In this document: positions 25,935 to 34,534 of the stretch, piece after piece
Position numbering within the stretch: position 1 is the first letter of the stretch
How the letters are laid out: every line of letters begins with the position of its first letter
Assembly: GCA_026706895.1 (NCBI GenBank)
Contig: JAPOXW010000013.1
Location: forward strand, 1 to 64,000
Length of the DNA: 64,000 nucleotides
DNA from: Gammaproteobacteria bacterium
GTDB taxonomy: Bacteria; Pseudomonadota; Gammaproteobacteria; Poriferisulfidales; Poriferisulfidaceae
Reading direction: 5' to 3'
Program-made: the position numbers and the translations under genes
The notes under the pieces: generated by a model
What the model was told of the DNA's origin: nothing
Seen by the model: the letters and a program-made list of their open reading frames with translations, nothing else
Databases searched by the model: none

Positions 25935-26368
25935 CTGACGCGGTCGAGAAAATGGAATCCTCGCGCACCTTGATTGTTCCCAATCGCATCGAGGAAATCC
26001 GGACGATCGAGAGGTTTTTGGTCGAATTTTCCGAGCAGCACGACTTTCCGCCCGAGACGCTCTTCCAAATCCAACTCTCACTGGAGGAGATGTTCACCAA
26101 TGTCGTCAGCTACGGGTATGACGACGACACGGAACATGAAATCGAGATCGTCCTCTCCAGAAATGGGAAGACCGTGACTGTTGAAATTGCAGATGACGGC
26201 CGCCCTTTCGACCCATTGAAGGATGCGCCGGAAATGGATGCCGAAAGTGCGCTTGCAGAGCGCCGGGTTGGCGGCGCGGGAATCGCACTGACGAAAACCA
26301 TGATGACCGACCTGCGCTATCACCGGGACGATGGCCGGAATCACCTGATCATGGTGAAGGATCTCTAG
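25931..26368 (+). CDS. RsbW-like serine kinase / anti-sigma factor
   Basis: This 145-residue GHKL-type ATPase has the RsbW/SpoIIAB pattern: N box LSLEEMFTNVVSYGY, G1 box ADDGRPFDP and G2 box VGGAGIALTKTM. Such proteins phosphorylate a STAS antagonist on serine and can sequester a partner such as a sigma factor or enzyme. It overlaps the PP2C regulator gene (ATGA) and is separated by 4 bases from the binding-protein gene. No sigma-factor gene is adjacent, so its output partner is unknown. Confidence 0.9.
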   Translation: MTDAVEKMESSRTLIVPNRIEEIRTIERFLVEFSEQHDFPPETLFQIQLSLEEMFTNVVSYGYDDDTEHEIEIVLSRNGKTVTVEIADDGRPFDPLKDAPEMDAESALAERRVGGAGIALTKTMMTDLRYHRDDGRNHLIMVKDL

Positions 26369-26372
26369 CGAC

Positions 26373-27575
26373 GTGCGGACATTGCAGAAGCAGATTCCAA
26401 GAAACATATTCGCGGCTTTTGTGGCGGCGACAATGGCCGGTGCGGCTCTCGGCCAAGACCTCCAAGGATCGTCCGCCACACCCGGAGTGGCCGAGGATCG
26501 CATCCTGTTCGGGCAGTCCGCCGCCTTCGAAGGCCCGGCCCAGGAACTCGGCCGGAGCATGCAGGCCGGCATTCTGGCTGCATTCAAGGAAATCAATGAC
26601 CAAGGGGGCGTCCATGGGCGTCGGCTCGAACTGAGATCCCTGAATGATTCCTATGAACCGGACAAGGCCATCGCCAACACCCGACAGTTGATCGAGGAGG
26701 GCATCTTTGCGCTGATCGGCGCGGTCGGCACCCCGACTTCCAAGGCCGTGGTGCCCGTCACCGAAGAGAATCCCATTCCCTACCTGGCTCCGATGACCGG
26801 CGCGGAATTCCTGCGGGACAACGCGCACCATACCGTCATCAACCTTCGGGCCTCGTACTACCAAGAAACCGAGGAAATGGTCAAGCGATTGACGGTCGAC
26901 CGGAAAATCAAGCGTATTGCCATACTGTACCAAGACGATTCATTTGGCCGCGCCGGCTTGCGGGGGGTTCTTCGCGCCCTTGAGAAACGCAAGCTTTTTG
27001 CCATCGGCACAGGAGTGTTTTCCCGAAACACCGTTGCAATCAAGACAGCGCTTCTGGATTTGAAAGCGGTCGAGCCAGAAGCCGTCATCATCATTGGCCC
27101 GTACCAGCCCACTGCGACGTTCATCAAATGGGCGCACCGCCTCGGCATGGAGTCTGCGGTTTTCATGACGCTTTCCTTTGTCGGCAGCAACGCCCTGGCG
27201 AAGGAGTTAGGCACCGAAGGGGACGGAGTCGTCGTCACGCAAGTCGTTCCCTTCCCGACAGGCGACACAGTGCCGGTTTCCGCGTCATACCGCGCCGCAC
27301 TGAAAGCCTACGATCCCTCGATCACCCCCGGATTCATCTCGTTCGAGGGCTACCTGGCAGGCCACCTCGCCATTTATGCCCTGCAACAATGCGGTGAAAA
27401 GGTCGACCGGAACTGTATTCATTCCGCGCTACGGAGCGGCAGCGACATTGACCTGGACGGATTCATCCTGCGGTTCGGCAAGTACGACAACCAGGGTTCG
27501 GACCGTGTATTCCTGACGGCTATCGGCCCGGATGGCCAATACATGCCGCTTACCACTTTGCCCTCTCGGGAATAG
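26373..27575 (+). CDS. Periplasmic ligand-binding protein (LivK-type)
   Basis: This 400-residue protein starts at GTG (26373), has a signal peptide ending AGAALGQ, and has a type 1 periplasmic-binding fold like branched-chain amino-acid or urea receptors. Typical stretches are ILFGQSAAFEGPAQELG, RSMQAGILAAFKEINDQGGV and LRSLNDSYEPDKAIANTRQL. No ABC permease or ATPase genes are present. It sits between the RsbW-like kinase gene and a membrane histidine kinase gene 2 bases downstream. It therefore probably senses a ligand for the kinase rather than feeding a transporter. The ligand is unknown. Confidence 0.88.
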   Translation: MRTLQKQIPRNIFAAFVAATMAGAALGQDLQGSSATPGVAEDRILFGQSAAFEGPAQELGRSMQAGILAAFKEINDQGGVHGRRLELRSLNDSYEPDKAIANTRQLIEEGIFALIGAVGTPTSKAVVPVTEENPIPYLAPMTGAEFLRDNAHHTVINLRASYYQETEEMVKRLTVDRKIKRIAILYQDDSFGRAGLRGVLRALEKRKLFAIGTGVFSRNTVAIKTALLDLKAVEPEAVIIIGPYQPTATFIKWAHRLGMESAVFMTLSFVGSNALAKELGTEGDGVVVTQVVPFPTGDTVPVSASYRAALKAYDPSITPGFISFEGYLAGHLAIYALQQCGEKVDRNCIHSALRSGSDIDLDGFILRFGKYDNQGSDRVFLTAIGPDGQYMPLTTLPSRE

Positions 27576-27577
27576 CG

Positions 27578-29812
27578 ATGAAATTACCTGTGTCCAGCGG
27601 ATTTTCCAAAATCTGGAACCAGATCTCGACCCAGCTCCATACTAGTTTTGGAGGTGCCGTCGTGCTGATCGTTGCCATCAGCCTTCTCACCATATTCGTG
27701 CTCGATCATATCAAGACCATTCAGTACAGCATCAGCGAAAAAAGCATGCCGGACATGCAGGCAGCATTCTCCGTCGCGCAACAAACATCCACGCTCGTCG
27801 CGGCCGCCCCCCAACTTGCGACCGCAGCGACGCTAGAGCAATTCGAAGAAATCGTCGTATCGGTAGGCATGCAGGAAAGGGCTTTCGAGACCCAACTGTC
27901 GGTCATGCTGGATAGGCAGGCAGGCAACGAGCATACACAGCGAATCCAAGAAGACGGAGAGGGCATCATTCGGGCCATCGATCGCATTAAAGTGCTGGTT
28001 CAGGAGCACTTCGATCTCCGCCAGCGCAGTGGCCTCCTCAAGGATGAACTTCGTGAGGTCCATGACAAATTGATGGCGGTTTTGATTAGCGAAATCGACA
28101 ACCAGATGTTTTATACGATCACGGGCTACTGGTCGCTTGACAGTGCGCAATCGCCACGCCCGGATCATTTCTCCGAAGAAGAATTCCTGACTTACCGCCG
28201 TCTGGTCGAACTTCGCGAAGCTGCAACGGTAACCACCCAATTGCTCGCAACCGCATTTACAGTCAGGGACGCTGCACTGTTGCAGCCGTTGCGGGAAGAA
28301 TTCGAAGCGACGACCGGACTTGCCAGTCGATCCCTCGAATACCTCGAAGACCGTCCGATACATGAAGATTTGTCCCGTGCCTTCTCGGACCTGTTTTCAA
28401 TCGGCCGCCGGCAAGACAGCGGTTTCGATCTCCACGGTCGAGAACTCGCTGTCGAGGCGGAAATGACCTTCCTGCTCCAAAACAGTCAAGTCTTGGGAGC
28501 GGAGATTGTGGCGTTGGTGGAGGAGATTGTTAGCCAATACAGTCTGACTGCGCTGCAAATGGCAGCGGAAGCCACCGAGATCACCAAGACGAGCTCGACG
28601 CTGTTGCTCATCATCAACATTATCAGCATCACGGGTGCGGTTCTGATTGGATGGCTCTTCGTGGAACGGCGCCTGATCCGGCGCTTGGGCATTGTTTCCC
28701 AGCAAATACAGCGCATCGCCGGCGGCAACCTGGAAATTCCCATCGAAGTGTCCGGCAATGATGAGATTGGAGAATTGGCCAAGGCGCTTGAAGTGTTCCG
28801 GCAAAATGCGCTGGAAGTGCAACGCCTCAGCCTCGTCGAACAACTTGCCGACGAACTGAAAGAAATGTACCAGGATTTGGAGAAAGCGAACGAAAAACTG
28901 AAGAGTGCGCAAGGTCAGATCGTGATGCAGGAAAAACTTGCCGCCCTCGGCCAGCTGACGGCGGGAGTCGCACACGAGATCAAGAACCCCATGAATTTCA
29001 TCATGAACTTCGCCCAGGTCTCGAAAGACCTGCTGGAAGAACTGTTGGAAGAAGTGGCCAAAACCAAGCCGGGCGCAGAAGTCGAAGAAGAATATGATCC
29101 GGAGCTGGTCGATGAAATCGCCGAAGACCTGACTGGGAATCTGGAGCGCATCCACGAGCATGGTACTCGCGCCAATCGGATCGTGATGGACATGCTCAAG
29201 ATGGGCCGGCACGACTCTGGAGACTGGCAGCCGGCCGATATGGGCGTACTGCTGAACCAGCATGCCATGCTCGCGTTCCACAGTGCCCGTGCCACTGATC
29301 CTGACTTCCAGCTCGACATTCAGGAGGATTACGTGCCGGATGTCGACAAGATCATGGTGAAACCTCAGGATCTTGGCCGGGTATTCCTAAACCTGGTAAC
29401 CAATGCGTGCTACGCAACGGACGAGAAGAGGAAAGCCTTGATGGCAGAGAGTGGCAATGGCACGACAACGTATCAGCCAACACTCAACTTAAGCACACAG
29501 TTGGCGGGAGAATTTCTTGAAGTGCATGTCCGCGACAATGGAAATGGCATTCCCGAATCCGCTTTGAAACAGATCTTCAACCCATTCTTCACGACGAAAC
29601 CACCCGACAAGGGTACGGGTCTGGGACTGTCACTGTCCAGCGACATTGTCCGAGAACACGGCGGCGAATTCCGCGTGGATACGAAAGAGGGCGAATACAC
29701 CGACATGATCGTCTCCCTGCCGCTCAAGACTCCAGAAGAGCTGATGGCAACTCCGGAGGAAGAGGGTGCGCCGGAAGACCCGGCCGACACTCAAGATGAA
29801 GACGCCGCTTAG
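27578..29812 (+). CDS. Membrane sensor histidine kinase
   Basis: This 744-residue kinase has one membrane helix at about 25-44, a large periplasmic helical domain, and a second helix near 342-363 (LLLIINIISITGAVLIGWLF). A HAMP domain, a coiled coil, the H box AHEIKNPMNFI (His466) and an ATPase domain follow, with N box VFLNLVTNACYAT, RDNGNGIP and GTGLGLSLS. The C-terminus is acidic. It probably receives its signal from the binding protein encoded just upstream and phosphorylates the REC-PP2C protein of the same operon. That pairing is inferred from position. Confidence 0.92.
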   Translation: MKLPVSSGFSKIWNQISTQLHTSFGGAVVLIVAISLLTIFVLDHIKTIQYSISEKSMPDMQAAFSVAQQTSTLVAAAPQLATAATLEQFEEIVVSVGMQERAFETQLSVMLDRQAGNEHTQRIQEDGEGIIRAIDRIKVLVQEHFDLRQRSGLLKDELREVHDKLMAVLISEIDNQMFYTITGYWSLDSAQSPRPDHFSEEEFLTYRRLVELREAATVTTQLLATAFTVRDAALLQPLREEFEATTGLASRSLEYLEDRPIHEDLSRAFSDLFSIGRRQDSGFDLHGRELAVEAEMTFLLQNSQVLGAEIVALVEEIVSQYSLTALQMAAEATEITKTSSTLLLIINIISITGAVLIGWLFVERRLIRRLGIVSQQIQRIAGGNLEIPIEVSGNDEIGELAKALEVFRQNALEVQRLSLVEQLADELKEMYQDLEKANEKLKSAQGQIVMQEKLAALGQLTAGVAHEIKNPMNFIMNFAQVSKDLLEELLEEVAKTKPGAEVEEEYDPELVDEIAEDLTGNLERIHEHGTRANRIVMDMLKMGRHDSGDWQPADMGVLLNQHAMLAFHSARATDPDFQLDIQEDYVPDVDKIMVKPQDLGRVFLNLVTNACYATDEKRKALMAESGNGTTTYQPTLNLSTQLAGEFLEVHVRDNGNGIPESALKQIFNPFFTTKPPDKGTGLGLSLSSDIVREHGGEFRVDTKEGEYTDMIVSLPLKTPEELMATPEEEGAPEDPADTQDEDAA

Positions 29813-29822
29813 GAAGGCGTCT
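29800..29822. terminator. Hairpin shared by convergent kinase and STAS genes
   Basis: A 7-bp stem AGACGCC/GGCGTCT with a 9-base loop spans the stop codons of both convergent genes. It could act in both directions, but neither side has a clear T tract. Confidence 0.4.
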
Positions 29823-30177
29823 AACCGGTCACTGCAGAGACCGCCTCCGAAGGGGACCCGTAGACATCAATAACTTTGTCAAAGCCCGCAGTCTTGACCA
29901 TAGAACCGACGGTTTCCGACAAAGAACATATCGCGAATTTCCTGCCCTTGGCGTGGAGTATCTTCGCAGTCACCAGAATTACACGCAATCCGGCGCTGCT
30001 GACATAAGTCAAGGCTGCCAGATCCAGGATGACGGCACCGCCCCCGTAAGCCCCGACTCTTTCATTAAGCCCGGCTTGGAACTCTTCTGCATTCAGGCCG
30101 TCAATATGACCCGCCACATCCACCATGAGTGCGCTTTCAGTCTCGCGAACCTGAAATCCGAACTGATGATCAGAAAT
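29821..30177 (-). CDS. STAS-domain anti-sigma antagonist 1, probable ATT start
   Basis: This 118-residue single STAS domain has the RsbV-type phosphorylation site in LTYVSSAGLRVIL. The only ATG (30126) would remove the first strand. Upstream, the frame reads ISDHQFGFQVRE, aligning with ISDHQFELQTEE of STAS 3 and with the ATG-started STAS 2. The start is therefore placed at ATT 30177-30175, with AGGGAG 7 bases upstream. A TGCTATGAT extended -10 at 30208-30213 would start the RNA near 30201, and no ATG, GTG or TTG lies between that point and the ATT. It is probably the target of the RsbW-like kinase and PP2C phosphatase encoded opposite. Confidence 0.85.
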   Translation of the reverse strand: MSDHQFGFQVRETESALMVDVAGHIDGLNAEEFQAGLNERVGAYGGGAVILDLAALTYVSSAGLRVILVTAKILHAKGRKFAICSLSETVGSMVKTAGFDKVIDVYGSPSEAVSAVTG

Positions 30178-30207
30178 GGTCCTTCTCCCTAAAATAACTT
30201 GTTCCGC

Positions 30208-30213
30208 ATCATA
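30208..30213 (-). promoter_or_regulatory. Extended -10 promoter of STAS gene 1
   Basis: On the minus strand this reads TATGAT preceded by TGC, an extended -10. The predicted RNA start is near 30201, about 24 bases before the proposed ATT start codon. Confidence 0.45.
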
Positions 30214-30282
30214 GCACAGGGCAACCGCGGAGACGGAAGAGGTTGCGGGCTAAGCGCGGAATGAGAATTTTCGGCACGACGA

Positions 30283-30645
30283 TCACCGCGTCACTGCTTC
30301 AATAGCCGAGGAACGGGACATGTAGACATCGATAATATTGTCAAAACCCGTCGTCTGGATGATTTCCAAGATCGCACTTGGCAAAGAGCAGAGCGCCAGT
30401 TTTCTGCTCCGACGATTCATCGCTTCGGCAACCAGCAGGATCACGCGTAGTCCTGCACTACTGATGTAGGACAGGCTCTCAAAATCCAGGATGATGGCAG
30501 GACCGTCGTAACTCCGCGTTGCTTGCTCCAGGCCGCTTCGAAACTCCCGCGTATTCATGCCGTCCACCCGACCCGTGACATTGATTACGAGCGTATTCTC
30601 AAACTCTTCGGTCTGCAAATCGAATTGGGACCCTGAATCTGTCAT
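30283..30645 (-). CDS. STAS-domain anti-sigma antagonist 2
   Basis: This 120-residue STAS domain protein has the motif LSYISSAGLRVILLV, containing the conserved phosphorylatable serine. It starts with a normal ATG and reads MTDSGSQFDLQTEEFENTL, which anchors the N-terminal alignment of its two neighbours. It is the middle of three tandem paralogues on the minus strand, convergent with the histidine-kinase operon. It probably acts in the same partner switch. Whether the three copies bind the same kinase is not known. Confidence 0.9.
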   Translation of the reverse strand: MTDSGSQFDLQTEEFENTLVINVTGRVDGMNTREFRSGLEQATRSYDGPAIILDFESLSYISSAGLRVILLVAEAMNRRSRKLALCSLPSAILEIIQTTGFDNIIDVYMSRSSAIEAVTR

Positions 30646-30732
30646 GTTTCAGTGCGGAGTGGTTTCATAAGCATACCTGAAACCTCCGTCCAGCCCCAGC
30701 GACCGGTCAGCAAGCAAGATTCCTGGGCTTAT

Positions 30733-31092
30733 TCAACCGGTCGTCGCCGTGACCGCCACGGAGCGAGATTCGTGTATGTCGATAATCTTGTCGAAGCCGG
30801 TAATCTGAATGATCTCCATAATGGGATCGGGCAACGCACACATGGCAAATTTTATTTGTTTGCTCTTGAGTGTCTTGGCGATGAGCAAAATCGAGCGCAA
30901 CCCGGCACTACTGATGTAGGACAGGTTTTCAAGATCCAAAACAATGGCTTGACTGTCGCTAGAACTCTCGGCCTTTTGATCCAGATTTTCCTGAAACTCT
31001 TGTGCGTTTACGCCGTCGATGCGGCCCGCCACGCTGATTACAAGTGCTCCTTGGAGTTCTTCAGTCTGTAGCTCAAACTGGTGGTCGGAAAT
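30733..31092 (-). CDS. STAS-domain anti-sigma antagonist 3, probable ATT start
   Basis: This 119-residue STAS domain has LSYISSAGLRSILLI with the phosphorylation serine. In-frame sequence extends to an ATG at 31182, but a TTGGCA-16-TATAAT promoter (31121-31148, minus strand) would start RNA near 31114, inside that extension. Downstream of that point the only start-like codon with a ribosome-binding site is ATT at 31092-31090, with GGGAG 6 bases upstream. This gives ISDHQFELQTEEL, aligned with the starts of both paralogues. The upstream 30 residues (hydrophobic, IAPIPFW) are not conserved and are probably not translated. Confidence 0.85.
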   Translation of the reverse strand: MSDHQFELQTEELQGALVISVAGRIDGVNAQEFQENLDQKAESSSDSQAIVLDLENLSYISSAGLRSILLIAKTLKSKQIKFAMCALPDPIMEIIQITGFDKIIDIHESRSVAVTATTG

Positions 31093-31120
31093 GGTTGGCT
31101 CCCAAAATGGTATGGGCGCT

Positions 31121-31148
31121 ATTATAACAATTGCACACGGTTTGCCAA
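31121..31148 (-). promoter_or_regulatory. Sigma70 promoter of STAS gene 3
   Basis: On the minus strand, TTGGCA (31148-31143) and TATAAT (31126-31121) are spaced by 16 bases. The predicted start is near 31114, about 22 bases before the ATT codon. Confidence 0.6.
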
Positions 31149-31182
31149 ACGAAAATTCAAGGAGGGAATTCCACAATTCCAA

Positions 31183-31484
31183 TTAGTTGTCTCAGTAAGA
31201 AACATGTTCTGATTCAATAACATAAATATTCCGTCGGAAATGTGCCCATGTCGGCCATAGAAACAGTCACTCAAATTTCAATGTGCGATAGAGGCAGAGC
31301 AAGTTGCCGGATGCCCGACCATGTCCTTCAGTCAAAATCGCACGACTGGCGAGAATTCTCCACACCTCGTCCAGGTTTCCCATCCCAACTCAGTCACTCA
31401 GAACACGCCAAGGTTGTAAAATCCCTCTGCCGTCATCCGGTTATTGCTTTTCAAGCGTGCAACGCCATCAGCCCTCACCTTCTC
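31183..31484. other. Intergenic region upstream of the envelope pair
   Basis: This region of about 300 bases lies between the divergent STAS 3 gene and the LolA-like gene. An open frame from 31242 runs into the LolA-like gene but encodes no recognisable sequence before its signal peptide. TTGTAAAAT near 31415 is a possible extended -10. I see no RNA gene or repeat. Confidence 0.4.
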
Positions 31485-32312
31485 ATGAAAACGATTGACC
31501 ACTGCTTCGGGCGGTGCCTCTTTTCGTTGCCGTTCGCGTTTTGTATAAGCCTCCTGATCGGCTGGAGTCTCTCAACACCCGCCCATGCGGAATCCGCCGA
31601 AGAAAAAGGGCTGAGGATTGCGCGTGATGCCGATGCGAGAGACCACGGCTTCAGCAACTACGCTGCCCAGCAGACCATGGTGCTGCGCAACAAACATGGG
31701 CAAGAAAGCCACCGGAAACTCCGGGTGAAAATCCTGGAAGTGCCGGAAGACGGTGACAAGAGCCTGTTTGTCTTCGACAATCCGCGAGACGTCCAGGGAA
31801 CCGCTTTTCTGGTTCATTCCCACAAAGAGGGCCCTGATGACCAGTGGCTCTATCTGCCCGCCCTGAAGCGAGTCAAGCGCATCAGTTCATCAAATCGCTC
31901 CGGCTCCTTCATGGGAAGTGAATTTGCCTATGAGGACATGACCGCCCAAGACGTCGACAAATTCACCTATCAGTATCTTCGCGATGAACCCTGCGGTGAC
32001 CTGACATGCTTCGTGGTGGAACGCGTCCCCACCGACAAGGACTCGGGCTATCGGCGGCAGCTGGTTTGGTTTGACCAGGACGAATTACGTGCCCAGCAAA
32101 TACATTTTTATGACCGAAAAGACACACACATGAAGACGCTTACTTTGGAAGAATACGCTCAGTATCTAGATAAGTTCTGGCGCTCCGGCCTGATGACGAT
32201 GGTCAATCACGTCACCGGGAAAAGCACGACCATGATGTGGAAAGATTTTCAATTCCAAACCAAGCTGAGCGATCGCGATTTCACTAAGACAGGATTGAAA
32301 CGAGTGCGTTGA
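31485..32312 (+). CDS. Outer-membrane lipoprotein-sorting (LolA-like) protein
   Basis: This 275-residue exported protein has a signal peptide ending PAHA. It resembles the LolA-like outer-membrane lipoprotein-sorting family, with the signature WLYLPALKRVKRISSSNR and GSFMGSEFAYEDM. ATG at 31485 places the signal peptide at the N-terminus, although no good ribosome-binding site precedes it. Members usually accompany an RND/MMPL transporter in exporting lipids. Here only an outer-membrane protein gene follows, overlapping by one base (TGATG). Confidence 0.82.
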   Translation: MKTIDHCFGRCLFSLPFAFCISLLIGWSLSTPAHAESAEEKGLRIARDADARDHGFSNYAAQQTMVLRNKHGQESHRKLRVKILEVPEDGDKSLFVFDNPRDVQGTAFLVHSHKEGPDDQWLYLPALKRVKRISSSNRSGSFMGSEFAYEDMTAQDVDKFTYQYLRDEPCGDLTCFVVERVPTDKDSGYRRQLVWFDQDELRAQQIHFYDRKDTHMKTLTLEEYAQYLDKFWRSGLMTMVNHVTGKSTTMMWKDFQFQTKLSDRDFTKTGLKRVR

Positions 32313-33571
32313 TGCTGCACCGCAACGTGCTTTCCCGCATCGCGCCTGTCGCGGTTCTGATTTCAGGTATCGTCTTTGGTAGCGGAGTCCGTGCAGAATC
32401 CGATATCTATTTTGATTTTTCGGGAAAAATCAGCATCGAAAACCGATGGTTCCCGCAAACGAACCTCTACTCGCACCAATCCCGTCATTCGAGCGGGTTT
32501 GTCTTTGAGCCGGAGCTCTATTTCGAAGGCGCCGAAGGCTGGAGTTTCACCCTGGTCCCCTTCTTTCGCCACGACAGCGCCGATTCACGCCGTACCCATG
32601 GCGACCTTCGGGAAGCCTATTTTCTGTTGTTCGGCGAACTCGGGGAGGACGAGTGGGAGTTGCGGGTCGGTGTCGACCGGATATTCTGGGGTGTCATCGA
32701 ATCGAATCATCTGGTCGACATCATCAACCAAGTCGATGCCATCGAGCACCCCGATCAAGAAGTCGAATTGGGGCAGTTGATGGCCCATCTCACCCTGTCG
32801 GGGAAATGGGGCATCGCGGAGTTTTTCGTCCTGCCGCATCACCGGGAGCGCACGTTTCCCGGTCGCGACGGCCGCCTGCGCAGCGGGCTGATCGTGGATG
32901 AGGACCACCCGACCTACGAAAGTTCGGCCGAACAGTGGCATACGGACTTCGCGCTCCGGTACAGCCATAATTTCGGGCCTTTTGATATCGGCATCAGCGT
33001 GTTCGACGGCACCAGCCGGGAAGCGCTTCTGCTGCCGCGCTTTGGCCCGAACGGCATGATCGAGGGTCTCGTCCCGCACTATGAGCAGATCCGCCAATTT
33101 GGTCTGGATGCGCAGATGACGTTGGAAGACTGGATATGGAAACTGGAAGCCATCCATCGTTCCGGCGCGCAAAACCTCAGTTACGAGGAAGACGACTATG
33201 CCGCGCTCGTCATGGGAGTGGAATACACGTTTTACTCCATATTCGATTCTCCTGCGGACTTCAGCCTGGTCTGGGAATGGAATTACGACGAACGCGGAGA
33301 GGATGCGACCAGCATCTTCGACGATGACCTGTTTTTTGCGATCCGTTACGCGCTCAACGACCTTCATGACACGGCCTTCTTCTTCAGCATGATGCAGGAC
33401 AGGGAACATTCGACAAACGTTTTATTTCTCGAATTTGATCGGAGGCTGACCGATCAGTGGTCGATGAACATCGAGGGATTTCATCTGCTCAATTCGGATG
33501 AAAAAGACGTACAAGCCGATCCGATACGCCGCGACAGCTTTCTGGAGCTGCGGCTAAACTATAATTTTTAG
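32312..33571 (+). CDS. Predicted outer-membrane beta-barrel protein
   Basis: This 419-residue protein has a signal peptide ending GVRA and a mature part of alternating aromatic/hydrophobic strands rich in acidic turns, ending in LRLNYNF with terminal Phe as in outer-membrane barrels. It starts at ATG 32312, overlapping the LolA-like stop codon, so the two are coupled. Such barrels pair with LolA-like proteins in lipid or hydrophobic-compound export systems. The specific cargo is unknown and no transporter gene lies alongside. Confidence 0.75.
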   Translation: MLHRNVLSRIAPVAVLISGIVFGSGVRAESDIYFDFSGKISIENRWFPQTNLYSHQSRHSSGFVFEPELYFEGAEGWSFTLVPFFRHDSADSRRTHGDLREAYFLLFGELGEDEWELRVGVDRIFWGVIESNHLVDIINQVDAIEHPDQEVELGQLMAHLTLSGKWGIAEFFVLPHHRERTFPGRDGRLRSGLIVDEDHPTYESSAEQWHTDFALRYSHNFGPFDIGISVFDGTSREALLLPRFGPNGMIEGLVPHYEQIRQFGLDAQMTLEDWIWKLEAIHRSGAQNLSYEEDDYAALVMGVEYTFYSIFDSPADFSLVWEWNYDERGEDATSIFDDDLFFAIRYALNDLHDTAFFFSMMQDREHSTNVLFLEFDRRLTDQWSMNIEGFHLLNSDEKDVQADPIRRDSFLELRLNYNF

Positions 33572-33607
33572 TTCCCTCTTCCCCAAAACCGGCTCCAACG
33601 TTCTAAA

Positions 33608-34486
33608 GTGAATCTGGCTACAGAACTTGCCCCATTGCGACAACGGATCATCGATCGGTTGGAGGAGGTCCTGCCAAAATCCGAAGTCGCGCCCGAGCAT
33701 CTGCATGCGGCCATGCGGCATGGGGCGCTGGTTCCGGGCAAATGTGTCCGGGGGTGCCTTGTTTATGCTTCCGGGCAAGCCTTAGGAATAGAAGTCGAGC
33801 GTCTCGACCGTTTTGCCTGTGCCCTGGAACTGGTTCATGCCTACTCATTGGTGCACGACGATCTGCCATGCATGGATGACGACGATCTCCGGCGGGGGCG
33901 CCCCTCCTGCCACGCAGCTTATGGTGAAGCAACGGCCCTGCTGGCGGGCAACGCCCTGCTGCTGTGTGCCATTGCCGAAGTGTCAGGCGATAGGGAGGCG
34001 TCAGGAGAACAACGCAGCGCGAGTATCGACCGGTTGTGCCAAGCAGCCGGTTCGCTTGGCATGGTGGGGGGGCAGCAGTTGGATATAGAGTTAGAAAACG
34101 CCGAAGAGCATCAAATCGACTTGCTTAATGAAGTGTATCGACGCAAGACCGGGTGCCTGTTCCATGCCTCGGTCATGCTGCCGACGGAACTGGTGCAGGC
34201 CAACCCAGAGCAGAGAGACGCGCTGGACACGTATGCGAGAAAAATCGGCCTGGCCTTTCAAGTGCGCGACGATCTCGAGGATATGGAGCAGGATGCCCAG
34301 CTCGCCGGCGACGGAACGCGCCCGACTTATCCGGTTCTTCTCGGCGTCGAGGCAAGCCGCAAGAAGCTTTCCGATCTCGGTACGGAGGCGCTGGCGGCAC
34401 TCGACGTGTTTGGAGACCAGGCCGGCTTGCTTCGTTCGCTTGGGCGATGGCTGACCTCAGGTTCTGCGGATGAACAGTTGGATTAA
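33608..34486 (+). CDS. ispA: Polyprenyl synthetase, farnesyl-diphosphate synthase type
   Basis: This 292-residue class I prenyl synthase probably makes farnesyl diphosphate from IPP and DMAPP/GPP. The first aspartate motif is HDDLPCMDDDDLRRGRPS and the second is FQVRDDLED. The start is GTG at 33608. The usual GGKRIRP diphosphate-binding motif reads PGKCVRGCLVY, so the second basic residue and proline differ. No xseB upstream or dxs downstream accompanies it. Instead it leads into a squalene/phytoene synthase gene that would use farnesyl diphosphate. Confidence 0.88.
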   Translation: MNLATELAPLRQRIIDRLEEVLPKSEVAPEHLHAAMRHGALVPGKCVRGCLVYASGQALGIEVERLDRFACALELVHAYSLVHDDLPCMDDDDLRRGRPSCHAAYGEATALLAGNALLLCAIAEVSGDREASGEQRSASIDRLCQAAGSLGMVGGQQLDIELENAEEHQIDLLNEVYRRKTGCLFHASVMLPTELVQANPEQRDALDTYARKIGLAFQVRDDLEDMEQDAQLAGDGTRPTYPVLLGVEASRKKLSDLGTEALAALDVFGDQAGLLRSLGRWLTSGSADEQLD

Positions 34487-34534
34487 GATGCCGTAGCCGG
34501 ACGACGGTACACAACGAGCGGGGTCCCGGTTCAC

